From Oscillospiraceae bacterium (lineage in GTDB: Bacteria; Bacillota; Clostridia; Oscillospirales; Ruminococcaceae), in contig JAHDPQ010000083.1 of assembly GCA_018434245.1 (NCBI GenBank), positions 17,698 through 81,697 on the forward strand: 64,000 nucleotides of DNA, in the 5' to 3' direction. Under the pieces are notes generated by a model that saw only the letters and a list, made by a program, of their open reading frames with translations, searched no databases and was not told the DNA's origin. Positions 1 through 8,438 of the stretch are shown here, one piece after another. Every line of letters begins with the position of its first letter. The first letter of the stretch is position 1. Both the position numbers and the translations under genes were made by a program.

Positions 1-442
1 AGTGGCCGTAAATTACGGTATTGCGGGAAAGCCCCGCCGCTGTTCCGTCAAACTTGTTGCGGAAATCGGCGTAATAACTTCCCGCCTGATTGTACCGCTT
101 GTAGACGTCTTTTCGCAGGTAATACTCGTTGTAATCGTTGGGATACCAGACCACCACATCGCTGATGGAGGTGCCGGGAATTTCCAGCCAGCCCACTACA
201 TCGCTGTTAATGGCTTTATACTCGGCAATGGTCTCCCGGTGCTCCGGCAGATGCTGGGAGACAGAGCCCGACTCCTCCGGTAGGCTGGGCTGGGAGAGGG
301 GGTTGGAAAAGACAAAGCTGCTCTCTGACGGGGGAGATTCTTCTTTTCCCTTGCTGGTGCAGGCGGCAAAACCGGCTAACAAGGAAAGGATCAGAAGCAG
401 ACTAAACAGTTTGCAGACAGGATTTACTCCCGTTTTCTTCAA
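1..442 (-). CDS. class B sortase, 5' part only (gene runs off the left edge)
   Basis: Sortases are membrane-tethered transpeptidases that join sorting-signal proteins to the cell wall. Only the first 147 codons are here. The protein starts at a TTG (442-440) preceded by GGAGGTTGATCC. It has an N-terminal hydrophobic segment ending in LAGFAAC (a possible lipobox, Cys28, or a simple membrane anchor), then a Ser/Glu-rich linker. The class B core follows: VGWLEIPGTSI, a YYLRKDVYKRYNQAGSYY stretch and NTVIYGH, whose last residue is the catalytic His of the family. The catalytic Cys and Arg lie beyond the window. Class B enzymes recognise NP-type motifs, and a small NPRTG protein lies at 55784-56083. 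Class is confident, substrate is inference. Confidence 0.85.
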   Translation of the reverse strand, partial: MKKTGVNPVCKLFSLLLILSLLAGFAACTSKGKEESPPSESSFVFSNPLSQPSLPEESGSVSQHLPEHRETIAEYKAINSDVVGWLEIPGTSISDVVVWYPNDYNEYYLRKDVYKRYNQAGSYYADFRNKFDGTAAGLSRNTVIYGH

Positions 443-730
443 AGGATCAACCTCCAGTACGCGGATATGGCCCCACAAGCAGGGGAGTGGTGGGGTACTT
501 GCCATGGGTGTTCCCTGGATCAGGTACCAAACTCCCATGGCTTTTGCCGCCGCTTCCCACTTGGGATGGGAAAGGCGGAACCTGATGTGGGCTGCGGGAA
601 GAGAAAGACGCGCCAAAAGCCCTTTTGCCGGTACTCAAAAGGCAAGATGCCCGCCTTGTTTGGCGGCTCATTGCCTTTTCCCAAAACAAGCTGTTTTTTC
701 GCTTGCTTTTTAGCATTGGACAAATCCGTA
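443..730 (-). promoter_or_regulatory. long, structured 5' leader of the sortase gene
   Basis: About 290 bases lie between the predicted transcription start (near 730) and the TTG start. No convincing reading frame is seen. Read on the minus strand it can fold into successive hairpins: AAAAGGCAA pairing with TTGCCTTTT around an inner GCCGCC/GGCGGGC arm, and CCATGGG pairing with CCCATGG. I cannot assign it to a known riboswitch class, and regulation is inference. Confidence 0.35.
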
Positions 731-736
731 ATCTTA

Positions 737-766
737 ATACTACTCCAGCAAAGGAACTCCTGTCAA
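737..766 (-). promoter_or_regulatory. sigma-A-type promoter for the sortase gene
   Basis: On the minus strand TTGACA (766-761) is followed after 18 bases by TAGTAT (742-737). It is the only good promoter between the sortase start and the divergent MATE gene. Confidence 0.5.
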
Positions 767-768
767 TG

Positions 769-801
769 GCTGTTACCCAATTGTAACAGCACTGTTTTTT
801 T
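769..801 (+). terminator. hairpin with T-run in the non-coding gap
   Basis: GCTGTTAC and GTAACAGC form a perfect 8-base-pair stem (769-790) followed by a run of T (794-801). It is terminator-shaped on the plus strand, but no plus-strand gene ends here, so its role is unclear. The rest of 802-1022 shows nothing recognisable. Confidence 0.35.
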
Positions 802-1022
802 CGGGAAAAGGATAGAAAAAAGCTGTAAGAAGTCAAGAGTAAAAAACTGTAAAAGAGTAGAAAATATTGGAAAAATGTTGAAAACTCTGTGGAGATGGTT
901 CAAAAAGGCGGTTATCAAGGGGTTTTTCATCAAAATAGCCAAGGGCTTTTGCCCTCATTGGATTAGTTTCACCATAACAAGCCGGGTTACCCACGAAATT
1001 TGCAGTTCTCCTCTGCATATTC

Positions 1023-1052
1023 TTGACAAAGCCGGTTCCACCGCTTTATAAT
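1023..1052 (+). promoter_or_regulatory. consensus sigma-A promoter for the first MATE gene
   Basis: Perfect TTGACA (1023-1028) and perfect TATAAT (1047-1052), 18 bases apart. The implied transcript carries a leader of about 135 bases before the start codon. Confidence 0.8.
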
Positions 1053-1085
1053 AGGGTAGGTTGCAAGAGGTACAAAGGTATTTTG

Positions 1086-1158
1086 CCCCGCCGCATCCGA
1101 AGAGCGGGGAAACGTTTTTATCAGCTCTTGAAGATGTTGCGCCTTGAGCGCTTTTTTT
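1086..1158 (+). promoter_or_regulatory. attenuator-like leader of the MATE gene
   Basis: Two pairings compete here. CCCCGC (1086-1091) can pair with GCGGGG (1104-1109), or AAGAGC (1100-1105) can pair with GCTCTT (1124-1129). A short GCGC/GCGC stem (1139-1151) followed by seven T (1152-1158) comes next and looks like a weak intrinsic terminator. This is the layout of a transcription attenuator or small riboswitch ahead of a drug-efflux gene. I do not recognise the ligand class. Confidence 0.4.
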
Positions 1159-1193
1159 GATGCACGGGAAAAGGATAAGGATAACGGAACAGT

Positions 1194-2615
1194 ATGAATC
1201 AAAATGAGTTTCAGACTAAGAATATATTGGGAACCCAGCCCGTTGGAAAACTGCTGGTGCAGTATGCCGTTCCCAGTGTGGTTTCCATGGTAGTAATGGC
1301 TCTTTACAACATTGTAGACCAGATTTTTATCGCACAGGGTGTGGGCTACATCGGCAATGGAGCCACTACCGCCGCCTTCCCCCTGATTACGGTGGGACTG
1401 GCCCTGGCGCTGCTCATCGGCAACGGCTCCGCCGCCTTTATCAGTTTGGAGCTGGGACGGGGCAATACCGACAAGGTTCAGCGAACCTTGGGCAACGCGT
1501 TGCTGCTGCTGACCTGTGCCGGAATTCTGCTGATGGGCATTACCTTTCTCTTTATGGAGCCTCTGCTGCGGATGCTGGGGGCCACCGATGCCATTATGCC
1601 CTATGCTGTAGACTATGTGACCTATATTGCCGCAGGCTTTCCTTGTATCATCATTAGCACCGGGCTTTCCAACATCATCCGGGCGGACGGTAGCCCCCGG
1701 TATTCCATGGCTGTCAACCTGGTGGGGGCGGGACTCAACACCATTTTGGACCCCATCTTTATTTTTGCCCTGGGCATGGGAGTCAAAGGTGCGGCTATTG
1801 CCACCACCATCTCTCAGATGGTATCGTTTGCCCTCAGTATCTTTTATATTCTTAAAAAAGCCCACTATGTGCGATTTCTTCCCGCCAACCTGCAGCCCGA
1901 CGGTACGGTGATCCGTCAGATACTGACCTTGGGCTCTTCCAACTTTATCACCCAAATGTCCATCACCGTCGTCAATGTGGTGCTCAACAATTCCCTGGCC
2001 TACTACGGGGCTCTGAGTTCCTACGGTGCGGAAATTGCCCTGTCCGCTTTGGGAATTGTGATGAAGATCAACGCAATTTTTATCAATATCATTTTGGGGG
2101 TCGTCATTGGAGCCCAGCCCATTCTTGGCTTTAACTACGGTGCCGGAAACTACGCCCGGGTCAAGCGCACCTACCAGACGGAAATTTCCATTACCTTTGC
2201 CATTGCGCTACTGGGCAACCTGCTGTTTGTCCTGCGGCCGGAAATTCCCCTGAGCCTATTCCGGGATGCCAATCCCGTCTTTAATGAGTTTGCAGCCATG
2301 GCCACCCGCATTTTCCTCTGTTGCGTGTTTAGCGCCGGCATCCAGATTCCTTCCGCCAACTATTTTCAGGCGGTGGGCAAGCCCTTCAAGGCCATGATTT
2401 TGAATATGGCCCGGCAGCTTTTAATTCTGGTGCCCTGTATTTTGATACTCCCCTTGTTCTTTGGGCTGAAAGGCGTCCTCTACGCCATGCCCCTCACCGA
2501 TCTGCTGGCCCTGTTCATTACCTTGTTCTTCATCGTCCGGGAGCTGGGGCATCTGGGACGTTCTCAGAAGCTTCCCGCCTCGGGTTTGGGAGAGCCGGAG
2601 GCCATCGGCAACTGA
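1194..2615 (+). CDS. MATE-family multidrug/sodium antiporter
   Basis: Predicted cation-coupled efflux pump of the MATE superfamily. It is 473 residues with about twelve hydrophobic segments, the usual size. The N-terminal half carries LLVQYAVPSVVSMVVMALYN and VDQIFIAQGVG, and a GNGSAAFISLELGRGN segment follows. The second half repeats the fold, with GAQPILGFNYGAGN at the position typical of MepA/NorM proteins. The hydrophilic C-terminus is short. The ATG at 1194 is preceded by AAGGATAAGGA, a modest ribosome site. The gene stands alone behind its own promoter and structured leader. The transported compound cannot be told from sequence. A second MATE protein at 24815 is a distant paralogue. Confidence 0.9.
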   Translation: MNQNEFQTKNILGTQPVGKLLVQYAVPSVVSMVVMALYNIVDQIFIAQGVGYIGNGATTAAFPLITVGLALALLIGNGSAAFISLELGRGNTDKVQRTLGNALLLLTCAGILLMGITFLFMEPLLRMLGATDAIMPYAVDYVTYIAAGFPCIIISTGLSNIIRADGSPRYSMAVNLVGAGLNTILDPIFIFALGMGVKGAAIATTISQMVSFALSIFYILKKAHYVRFLPANLQPDGTVIRQILTLGSSNFITQMSITVVNVVLNNSLAYYGALSSYGAEIALSALGIVMKINAIFINIILGVVIGAQPILGFNYGAGNYARVKRTYQTEISITFAIALLGNLLFVLRPEIPLSLFRDANPVFNEFAAMATRIFLCCVFSAGIQIPSANYFQAVGKPFKAMILNMARQLLILVPCILILPLFFGLKGVLYAMPLTDLLALFITLFFIVRELGHLGRSQKLPASGLGEPEAIGN

Positions 2616-2730
2616 CGTAAGCGACACAAATTCCAATACACCCCCGTTTGGATTTTGCAAGAAATCCTCTCTCTTTGGCGGGGGCCACTAGGTTCTCTGC
2701 CAAAGGCACTATGAAAACAGGAGCGTATTT

Positions 2731-4536
2731 ATGGCATATAACGAAAGCATCCGCAATTTTTGCATCATTGCCCACATCGACCACGGAAAGTCCACCCTGG
2801 CCGACCGCTTGCTGGAACAGACCGAGTCTGTCGCCCAAAGAGAAATGGCAAGCCAGCTGCTGGACAATATGGAAATTGAGCGGGAGCGGGGCATCACCAT
2901 CAAAGCCCGGGCAGTCCGCCTCAATTACAAGGCCAAGGACGGCCGGCTTTACACCTTTAACCTCATCGATACCCCCGGCCACGTGGACTTCAGCTACGAG
3001 GTTTCCCGCTCTCTGGCCGCCTGCGAAGGAGCCATTTTGGTGGTGGATGCCTCTCAGGGGGTAGAAGCCCAGACTCTGGCCAACACCTATCTGGCCATCG
3101 ACCACGGTCTGGAAGTGGTTCCCGTCATCAATAAGATCGATCTGCCTGCCGCCGATCCCGAACGGGTGGCCCACGAGGTGGAGGATATTGTCGGCATCCC
3201 CTGTCTGGATGCTCCCCGGATTTCCGCCAAGCAGGGAGTGGGCATTCAGGAGGTCATGGAGCGGATTGTCACCGACATCCCCGCCCCTCAGGGAGACTCT
3301 GACGCTCCCCTGCGGGCTTTGGTTTTCGACTCCTACTACGACAGCTACAAAGGGGTTATCGTCTACATCCGGGTGCTGGACGGCACCCTCAAGGCCGATA
3401 TGCCTATCCGCATGATGGGCACCGGTGCCGAGTTTGAGGTGGTGGAGGTTGGCACCATGGGAGCCACCCGCCTCAACCCCTGTCAGGAGCTGCGGGCGGG
3501 CGAGGTGGGATACCTGACCGCCAGCATAAAAAATGTAAGGGACACTCAGGTAGGCGATACCGTTACCGGCTGCGAACGCCCGGCGGATGTGCCATTGGAA
3601 GGCTACCGCAAGGCCATGCCCATGGTGTTCTGCGGCATCTACCCTCAGGACGGGGCCAAGTATCCCGATCTGCGGGATGCCCTGGAAAAACTGCAGCTCA
3701 ACGATGCCTCCCTGAGCTACGAGCCGGAAACCTCCATCGCTCTGGGCTTTGGATTCCGTTGCGGCTTTTTGGGGCTGCTCCATCTGGAAGTAATTCTGGA
3801 GCGGTTGGAGCGGGAGTTTTCCCTGGACCTTATCACCACGGCTCCAAGCGTGGTTTACAGAATCACCCTGACCAACGGCAAGACCTTGGAGATTGACAAC
3901 CCCACCAACTACCCCGACCCCGCCACCATTCAGGGTGCGCAGGAGCCCTTTGTCAACGCCAGCATTATGACGCCGGCGGAGTTTATCGGCTCCATCATGG
4001 AGCTGTGCCAGCAGCGGCGTGGGGTCTATCTGGACACCAAGTATCTGGATACCGACCGGGTGGAGCTGCACTACAAGCTCCCTCTGGGGGAGATTATCTA
4101 CGACTTTTTCGATGCTCTTAAGAGCCGCACTAAGGGCTACGCCAGCTTTGACTACGAGCTGAGCGAATACCGCGATTCCAAGCTGACCAAGCTGGACATC
4201 CTCCTCAACGGGGATATGGTGGACGCTCTGAGCTTTATTGTCCACGCCGACAACGCCTACGCCCGGGGACGCAAGCTGGCGGAACGGCTCAAGGAACACA
4301 TTCCCCGCCAGATGTTTGAGGTCCCCATTCAGGCGGCCATCGGCGGCAAAATCATCGCCCGGGAGACGGTCAAGGCCCTGCGTAAGGATGTTCTGGCCAA
4401 GTGCTATGGCGGCGACATCTCCCGGAAAAAGAAGCTGCTGGAAAAACAGAAGGAAGGCAAGAAGAAAATGCGCCAGTTGGGCAGCGTAGAGGTCCCTCAG
4501 GAGGCCTTTACCGCCGTTCTCAAGCTGGACGAGTAA
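2731..4536 (+). CDS. lepA: elongation factor 4 (LepA), ribosomal back-translocase GTPase
   Basis: Translation GTPase that acts on the ribosome. At 601 residues it is the normal length. The G1 motif AHIDHGKST is at residues 14-22, switch I RERGITIK at 51-58, DTPGHVD at about 80-86 and NKID at 134-137. The LepA-specific C-terminal region ends in [19 protein letters not shown]. The start at 2731 follows AGGAGC by six bases. hemW follows downstream, a common lepA-hemW arrangement in Bacillota. Confidence 0.97.
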   Translation: MAYNESIRNFCIIAHIDHGKSTLADRLLEQTESVAQREMASQLLDNMEIERERGITIKARAVRLNYKAKDGRLYTFNLIDTPGHVDFSYEVSRSLAACEGAILVVDASQGVEAQTLANTYLAIDHGLEVVPVINKIDLPAADPERVAHEVEDIVGIPCLDAPRISAKQGVGIQEVMERIVTDIPAPQGDSDAPLRALVFDSYYDSYKGVIVYIRVLDGTLKADMPIRMMGTGAEFEVVEVGTMGATRLNPCQELRAGEVGYLTASIKNVRDTQVGDTVTGCERPADVPLEGYRKAMPMVFCGIYPQDGAKYPDLRDALEKLQLNDASLSYEPETSIALGFGFRCGFLGLLHLEVILERLEREFSLDLITTAPSVVYRITLTNGKTLEIDNPTNYPDPATIQGAQEPFVNASIMTPAEFIGSIMELCQQRRGVYLDTKYLDTDRVELHYKLPLGEIIYDFFDALKSRTKGYASFDYELSEYRDSKLTKLDILLNGDMVDALSFIVHADNAYARGRKLAERLKEHIPRQMFEVPIQAAIGGKIIARETVKALRKDVLAKCYGGDISRKKKLLEKQKEGKKKMRQLGSVEVPQEAFTAVLKLDE

Positions 4537-4542
4537 CAGACC

Positions 4543-4589
4543 AAGGGGGACCACAGTGTGGAGCCCCCTTGCAGGCCTATCTGCCTGCA
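4543..4589 (+). terminator. two tandem hairpins after lepA
   Basis: AAGGGGG (4543-4549) pairs with CCCCCTT (4564-4570), and TGCAGGC (4570-4576) with GCCTGCA (4583-4589). There is no T-run, so this may be a processing or stability element rather than a strong terminator between lepA and hemW. Confidence 0.35.
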
Positions 4590-4726
4590 CACCTCAGCGA
4601 AATCACAACCTTCAGGCCCGATGAACCTGCCCTCCAGCAGTTCAACCGGGCCGCTGTGGTTCCCTCAGTCTCTTTGGTACACTGTTTTGCCGGTGGCTGG
4701 GCGAGAACCGTTGGAGACAACCCATC

Positions 4727-5872
4727 ATGAACAGACAACCCATCGGGCTTTACCTGCACATTCCCTTTTGCCGGGGAGACAAATGCCCCTACTGCGACTT
4801 CTACTCCCTTCCTTTTGAGGAAGATTTGGCCGACGCCTACACCACCGCCCTGATCCGGGCTATGGAGGACCATCCTTTTGGCTCCTTGCAGGCGGATACG
4901 GTGTATTTTGGCGGCGGAACCCCCACTCTGCTGGGAGAAAAGCGGCTGGACGCCCTGCTACAGGCCGCTGTCCGGTCCTTCGGGCTGCCGAGGGACAGCG
5001 AGATCACTCTGGAGGCCAACCCGGAAAGCGTGACCCGGGAGCTGCTGCAAAGCCTTAGGCTCAGCGGCTTTACCCGGGTTTCTGTGGGGGTGCAGAGCGG
5101 AGTGGACACAGAGCTTGCGGCACTGGGCCGCCCTCACACGGCGGCGCAGGCAAGGCAGGCCATCCTGTGGGCCCATCAGGCGGGCTTTGCCCACATTTCC
5201 GCGGATTTGATGCTGGCCATTCCCGGTCAGAGTGAGGAAAGCTTAAAACAAAGCACTTCGTTTCTCACCAGTCTGCCGGTGGATCATATTTCGGCCTACC
5301 TGCTCAAAATCGAGGAAGGCACCCCCTACCACCAAAAGCGGCGGGAGCTCCCCCTGCCCGACGAGGACGCCACCGCCGACTGCTATCTTCTCTGCGCCGG
5401 ACTGCTGGAGGTGGCGGGACTGCCCCGATACGAAATCAGCAACTTTGCGCGACCGGGGGGACAGTGCCGCCACAATCTCAAGTATTGGCGCTGTCAGCCC
5501 TATTTGGGGCTGGGCCCAGCGGCTCACTCCTACCTGCAAAGGGAGGATTCCCGGCAGGGCAGGCGCTGCTTCTTTGCCAAGGACCTGCAAGTTTTTGTGA
5601 AGGCGGACAACCCCTACACCCTGTTGCAGGAGGAAGGGGAGGGAGGAAGCGAGGAAGAGCGGCTGATGCTGGCTCTGCGGCTTACGGAAGGCTTTGATGC
5701 CAACACTCTGGAAAACCCCTTAGGCAAAGGATCTCTGCTGTGTAAAGCCCGGGAGCTTGCCAGCCATGGACTCTGCCAAATCCAGGGGGAGACAGTTTCT
5801 CTGACGGGAGATGGGATGCTGGTCTCCAACGGCGTTACCCTTGCTCTTTTAGAGGCCTTAGAGGTAGGGTAG
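4727..5872 (+). CDS. hemW: HemW-like radical SAM protein (heme chaperone family)
   Basis: Member of the HemW/HemN-like radical SAM family; HemW proteins act as heme-trafficking chaperones. It has 381 residues, typical of HemW and shorter than true HemN. The N-terminus GLYLHIPFC leads into the cluster motif. FGGGTPTLL and ITLEANPESV are the usual SAM-binding landmarks, and YEISNFARPG and YLGLGPAAHS are typical C-terminal landmarks. Oddity: the cluster cysteines are Cys15, Cys20 and Cys23, spaced CX4CX2C instead of the family's CX3CX2C. I checked this on the DNA: TGC CGG GGA GAC AAA TGC. The start at 4727 has GGAGA nine bases upstream. Confidence 0.88.
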   Translation: MNRQPIGLYLHIPFCRGDKCPYCDFYSLPFEEDLADAYTTALIRAMEDHPFGSLQADTVYFGGGTPTLLGEKRLDALLQAAVRSFGLPRDSEITLEANPESVTRELLQSLRLSGFTRVSVGVQSGVDTELAALGRPHTAAQARQAILWAHQAGFAHISADLMLAIPGQSEESLKQSTSFLTSLPVDHISAYLLKIEEGTPYHQKRRELPLPDEDATADCYLLCAGLLEVAGLPRYEISNFARPGGQCRHNLKYWRCQPYLGLGPAAHSYLQREDSRQGRRCFFAKDLQVFVKADNPYTLLQEEGEGGSEEERLMLALRLTEGFDANTLENPLGKGSLLCKARELASHGLCQIQGETVSLTGDGMLVSNGVTLALLEALEVG

Positions 5873-5930
5873 GGCGAAATACAATTCGTAATATCTTCTA
5901 GGAGTAATACAGATCGCAAAGCTTGACAAA

Positions 5931-5973
5931 AGGCAACAAAATATGCGGAAAGACGATGTTCTTCCCGCATATC
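5931..5973 (-). terminator. terminator of the ChrB-like gene
   Basis: On the minus strand ATATGCGG and CCGCATAT pair around a 15-base loop and are followed by TTTTGTT. It lies between the convergent hemW and ChrB-like genes. Confidence 0.6.
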
Positions 5974-5990
5974 CTACACGTAATAGATTG

Positions 5991-6518
5991 TTACAACCGA
6001 TCGTCCAGCAGCGAACGAAGCTGATTAGAAAGTTCCTCGGTGCTGTGAGCAATATCTTGTGCCATTTCGTCCAACAAGCTGGCCAGTTCGTTGCCGGGCC
6101 CGGACTTAAAGAAGTCCCGGCTCTTTACCTTACCATACTGCTTGAGCACCTTGCGCACCCGGTCGGTGTCCCGGTCGGCCCGCAGGTTTTGCTTTAAATG
6201 GTCCATGACCTGGGCGCAGTCCCGCATCAGTTCCATGTATTCGCTGCGGCTCTGCTCCCGGAACTGGCGGATGGTTTTTTGCTCGTCCACCGTATCCAAA
6301 AAGCGCAGCTCGGCCAAGGTGGTTTCGCCGCCCATATCCCGTATTTTAGAGGCCAGAGCACGGAATTGGGCAAGGCTTTGGGGGCTTTTGGGCAAAATTG
6401 CCACCCCTTGTTTAAAGTAGCCGGCTCCCAGCTCCTTGAGCTTGCGCCAGACATAGACCCGGTTCTTGGATGGATTGATGGGCACATTATATCCAAGAGC
6501 CAGCCAGATGACCTGCAA
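5991..6518 (-). CDS. ChrB N-terminal-domain-like protein
   Basis: A 175-residue protein resembling the N-terminal domain of ChrB (chromate-resistance regulators): VIWLALGYNVPINPSKNRVY, a VWRKLKELGAGYFKQGVAIL core and GGETTLAELRF. The C-terminal half is charged and helical (residues 90-175) and contains no recognisable enzyme motif. The start is TTG at 6518, chosen because an exceptionally strong AGGTGATCC ribosome site precedes it. It has its own promoter and terminator and no chrA transporter beside it, so a role in chromate resistance is not supported. Regulator or stress protein is an open guess. Confidence 0.6.
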   Translation of the reverse strand: MQVIWLALGYNVPINPSKNRVYVWRKLKELGAGYFKQGVAILPKSPQSLAQFRALASKIRDMGGETTLAELRFLDTVDEQKTIRQFREQSRSEYMELMRDCAQVMDHLKQNLRADRDTDRVRKVLKQYGKVKSRDFFKSGPGNELASLLDEMAQDIAHSTEELSNQLRSLLDDRL

Positions 6519-6580
6519 AGGATCACCTCCCTCTTGCCGATGGGGCCACTGCCATACCAGCGTCCACCGTATTCTATTTT

Positions 6581-6610
6581 ATTGTAACCACTGTTTGCTT
6601 TTATTGTCAA
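6581..6610 (-). promoter_or_regulatory. promoter of the ChrB-like gene
   Basis: Minus strand: TTGACA (6610-6605), 18 bases, TACAAT (6586-6581). Confidence 0.65.
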
Positions 6611-6660
6611 GTATCGATTTTTGAAAGCCGCGCCGCCGGCCTGAAATAGGAGGAGTCATT

Positions 6661-7671
6661 ATGCCAAAGCGTTTTATCATTCCCGAGGGATACCAGTCCC
6701 GTCTGGATCTGGTGGAAACTCAACTGGCCATCAAAGCCGCCAAGGATACCTTTGAAAAAGAGCTTGCCAACGCCCTGAATCTCATTCGGGTGTCGGCGCC
6801 TTTGTTTGTACATCCTTCCTCTGGGCTCAACGACAACCTCAGTGGAGTGGAGCGTCCGGTTCAGTTTGATGTGATGGATCTGCCGGAGGATGTGCAGATC
6901 GTCCAGTCCCTTGCCAAGTGGAAGCGGCTGGCTCTCCACCGGTATGGCATTGCGCCGGGCCACGGCCTTTACACCGATATGAACGCCATCCGCCGGGACG
7001 AGACCCTGGATTCCCTCCACTCCATCTATGTGGATCAATGGGACTGGGAACTGGTGATCAGCCAAGAGGACCGGACCCTGGATTATCTGTACCTGCTGGC
7101 GAAGAAGATTGTCAAGGCTCTGACCCGCACCCAATACCGCCTGTGCCAGCAGTTCCCCCAGTTGGATGAATTCCTCACCGAGGACGTCACCTTTATCACT
7201 GCTCAGGAGCTGGAGGACCGTTATCCCAACCTGTTGCCCTTTGAGCGGGAATGCGAGATCGCCAAAGAATGCGGCGTGGTATTCCTCAGCCAGATTGGTG
7301 GAACCCTCAAGAGCGGAAAGCCCCACGACGGCCGCGCCCCCGACTACGACGACTGGAGCCTCAACGGCGACATCATCGTCTGGAACCCTGTGATGGAGCA
7401 GGCCTTTGAGATTTCTTCCATGGGAATCCGGGTGGATGAAAAGAGTCTGGCGGAGCAGCTGAAAATCACCGGCTGCGAGGATCGCCGGGAACTGATGTTC
7501 CACAAGCTGCTGTTGGAAGGTAAGTTGCCTCTCACCGCCGGCGGAGGCATTGGCCAGAGCCGGATTTGCATGCTGTTGCTGCAGAAGGCCCACATTGGTG
7601 AGGTACAGGTCAGCGAGTGGCCTGCCGACATGGTGGAAGAGTGCGCCAACAACGGCATCATCATCCTGTAA
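6661..7671 (+). CDS. asnA: aspartate-ammonia ligase (asparagine synthetase A)
   Basis: Makes asparagine from aspartate, ammonia and ATP in the cytoplasm. It is related to class II aspartyl-tRNA synthetases. At 336 residues it has normal AsnA length. Recognisable stretches are RVSAPLFV near the start, GLYTDMNAIRRDE, YVDQWDWE, GRAPDYDDW and the motif-3-like GGGIGQSRICML near the C-terminus. The ATG at 6661 follows AGGAGG. No glutamine-amidotransferase domain is present, so free ammonia is the nitrogen donor. It is monocistronic here. Confidence 0.97.
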   Translation: MPKRFIIPEGYQSRLDLVETQLAIKAAKDTFEKELANALNLIRVSAPLFVHPSSGLNDNLSGVERPVQFDVMDLPEDVQIVQSLAKWKRLALHRYGIAPGHGLYTDMNAIRRDETLDSLHSIYVDQWDWELVISQEDRTLDYLYLLAKKIVKALTRTQYRLCQQFPQLDEFLTEDVTFITAQELEDRYPNLLPFERECEIAKECGVVFLSQIGGTLKSGKPHDGRAPDYDDWSLNGDIIVWNPVMEQAFEISSMGIRVDEKSLAEQLKITGCEDRRELMFHKLLLEGKLPLTAGGGIGQSRICMLLLQKAHIGEVQVSEWPADMVEECANNGIIIL

Positions 7672-7744
7672 AGGTTCAAAAATAGGGCTGAATTCTCTTT
7701 TCTCAAAAGCTTGTCTAAAAAATCTGGAATTTGTCAGGAAACAG

Positions 7745-7773
7745 TTGCATTCAAATAAAAAAAATGGTATGAT
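7745..7773 (+). promoter_or_regulatory. promoter of rpsT
   Basis: TTGCAT (7745-7750), 17 bases, TATGAT (7768-7773). The leader is about 55 bases. Confidence 0.7.
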
Positions 7774-7834
7774 AACTCGTAGCCTTTAACGCCTAGATAG
7801 GCTTTCAGCACCAAAGTGGGAGGTGAATGAACCA

Positions 7835-8095
7835 ATGGCAAACACCAAAACTGCTAAAAAGCGGATTAAAGTCATCGCTGCCAACACGATGCGCAACAAG
7901 GCATACCGTTCCAGCCTGCGCACCGCCATCAAAAAAGCGGATGTGGCTTTGGAAGGTGGCACTGAGGATACCACTCAGGCGGTACGCAGCGCTATGAAAA
8001 AGATCGATCAGGCCGTCACCAAGGGTATTCTTCATAAGAACACAGCGGCGCGCAAAAAGTCTAAGCTGGCCAAGCGCCTTAATCAGGCAGGTTAA
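7835..8095 (+). CDS. rpsT: 30S ribosomal protein S20
   Basis: Primary 16S rRNA-binding protein of the small subunit. It has 86 residues with the family start MANTKTAKKRI, then SLRTAIKKAD and a Lys/Arg-rich C-terminal helix (NTAARKKSKLAKRLN). I chose ATG 7835 over the in-frame GTG 7823, because 7835 is about ten bases from GGAGGTG and gives the conserved N-terminus. It is monocistronic, with its own promoter and terminator. Confidence 0.97.
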   Translation: MANTKTAKKRIKVIAANTMRNKAYRSSLRTAIKKADVALEGGTEDTTQAVRSAMKKIDQAVTKGILHKNTAARKKSKLAKRLNQAG

Positions 8096-8123
8096 GCGTC
8101 CGCTTTTTTATTCTGCCGGCAAC

Positions 8124-8168
8124 GGCAGCCCCGTCTTTCCTCCACCGAGGAACGGTGCTGCCTTTTTG
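8124..8168 (+). terminator. terminator after rpsT
   Basis: GGCAGC (8124-8129) pairs with GCTGCC (8157-8162), enclosing CCGT/ACGG and CCTC/GAGG arms, and TTTTT follows. Confidence 0.8.
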
Positions 8169-8201
8169 CGTTTTCCTTATTTTAATGCAGGAGGTAACGC
8201 C

Positions 8202-8384
8202 ATGCTTCACAAGCAGCGCCAAAAGCTGGCCGCCATCAAACTGGGGGATCTGGGTGCCGTTGGGATTTTTGCAGGCGCCATTGCTTTGCTGGTACTGGTG
8301 GGCTTTTACGTGGTTGCCCGTTTGGCCGGGGAGCGTGCCTACCGGGAAAAGTGGAAAGATTACGTGGATTGTGGTTGGGCTTAA
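8202..8384 (+). CDS. 60-residue single-pass membrane protein, unknown function
   Basis: A small gene with a perfect AGGAGG seven bases before its ATG at 8202. The product has a basic N-terminus (MLHKQRQKLAAIKLGD), one transmembrane helix at about residues 19-39 (VGIFAGAIALLVLVGFYVVA) and a short charged tail ending in VDCGWA. The strong ribosome site and the strong terminator 16 bases downstream make it a real gene. I recognise no family. Confidence 0.65.
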   Translation: MLHKQRQKLAAIKLGDLGAVGIFAGAIALLVLVGFYVVARLAGERAYREKWKDYVDCGWA

Positions 8385-8400
8385 TCCCAACACACAGCGC

Positions 8401-8438
8401 AAGACGGATGGGGATTACCCCATTCGTCTTATTTTTTT
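8401..8438 (+). terminator. terminator after the 60-residue gene
   Basis: A stem of 13 base pairs with one mismatch (AAGACGGATGGGG with CCCCATTCGTCTT, loop ATTA) is followed by ATTTTTTT. Confidence 0.85.

Noticed and set aside
2530-4590. 686-codon open frame on the minus strand over lepA
   Set aside because: It is antisense to a clear LepA. Its Gly/His/Gln-rich composition is typical of GC-rich antisense frames, and it has no ribosome site or family.
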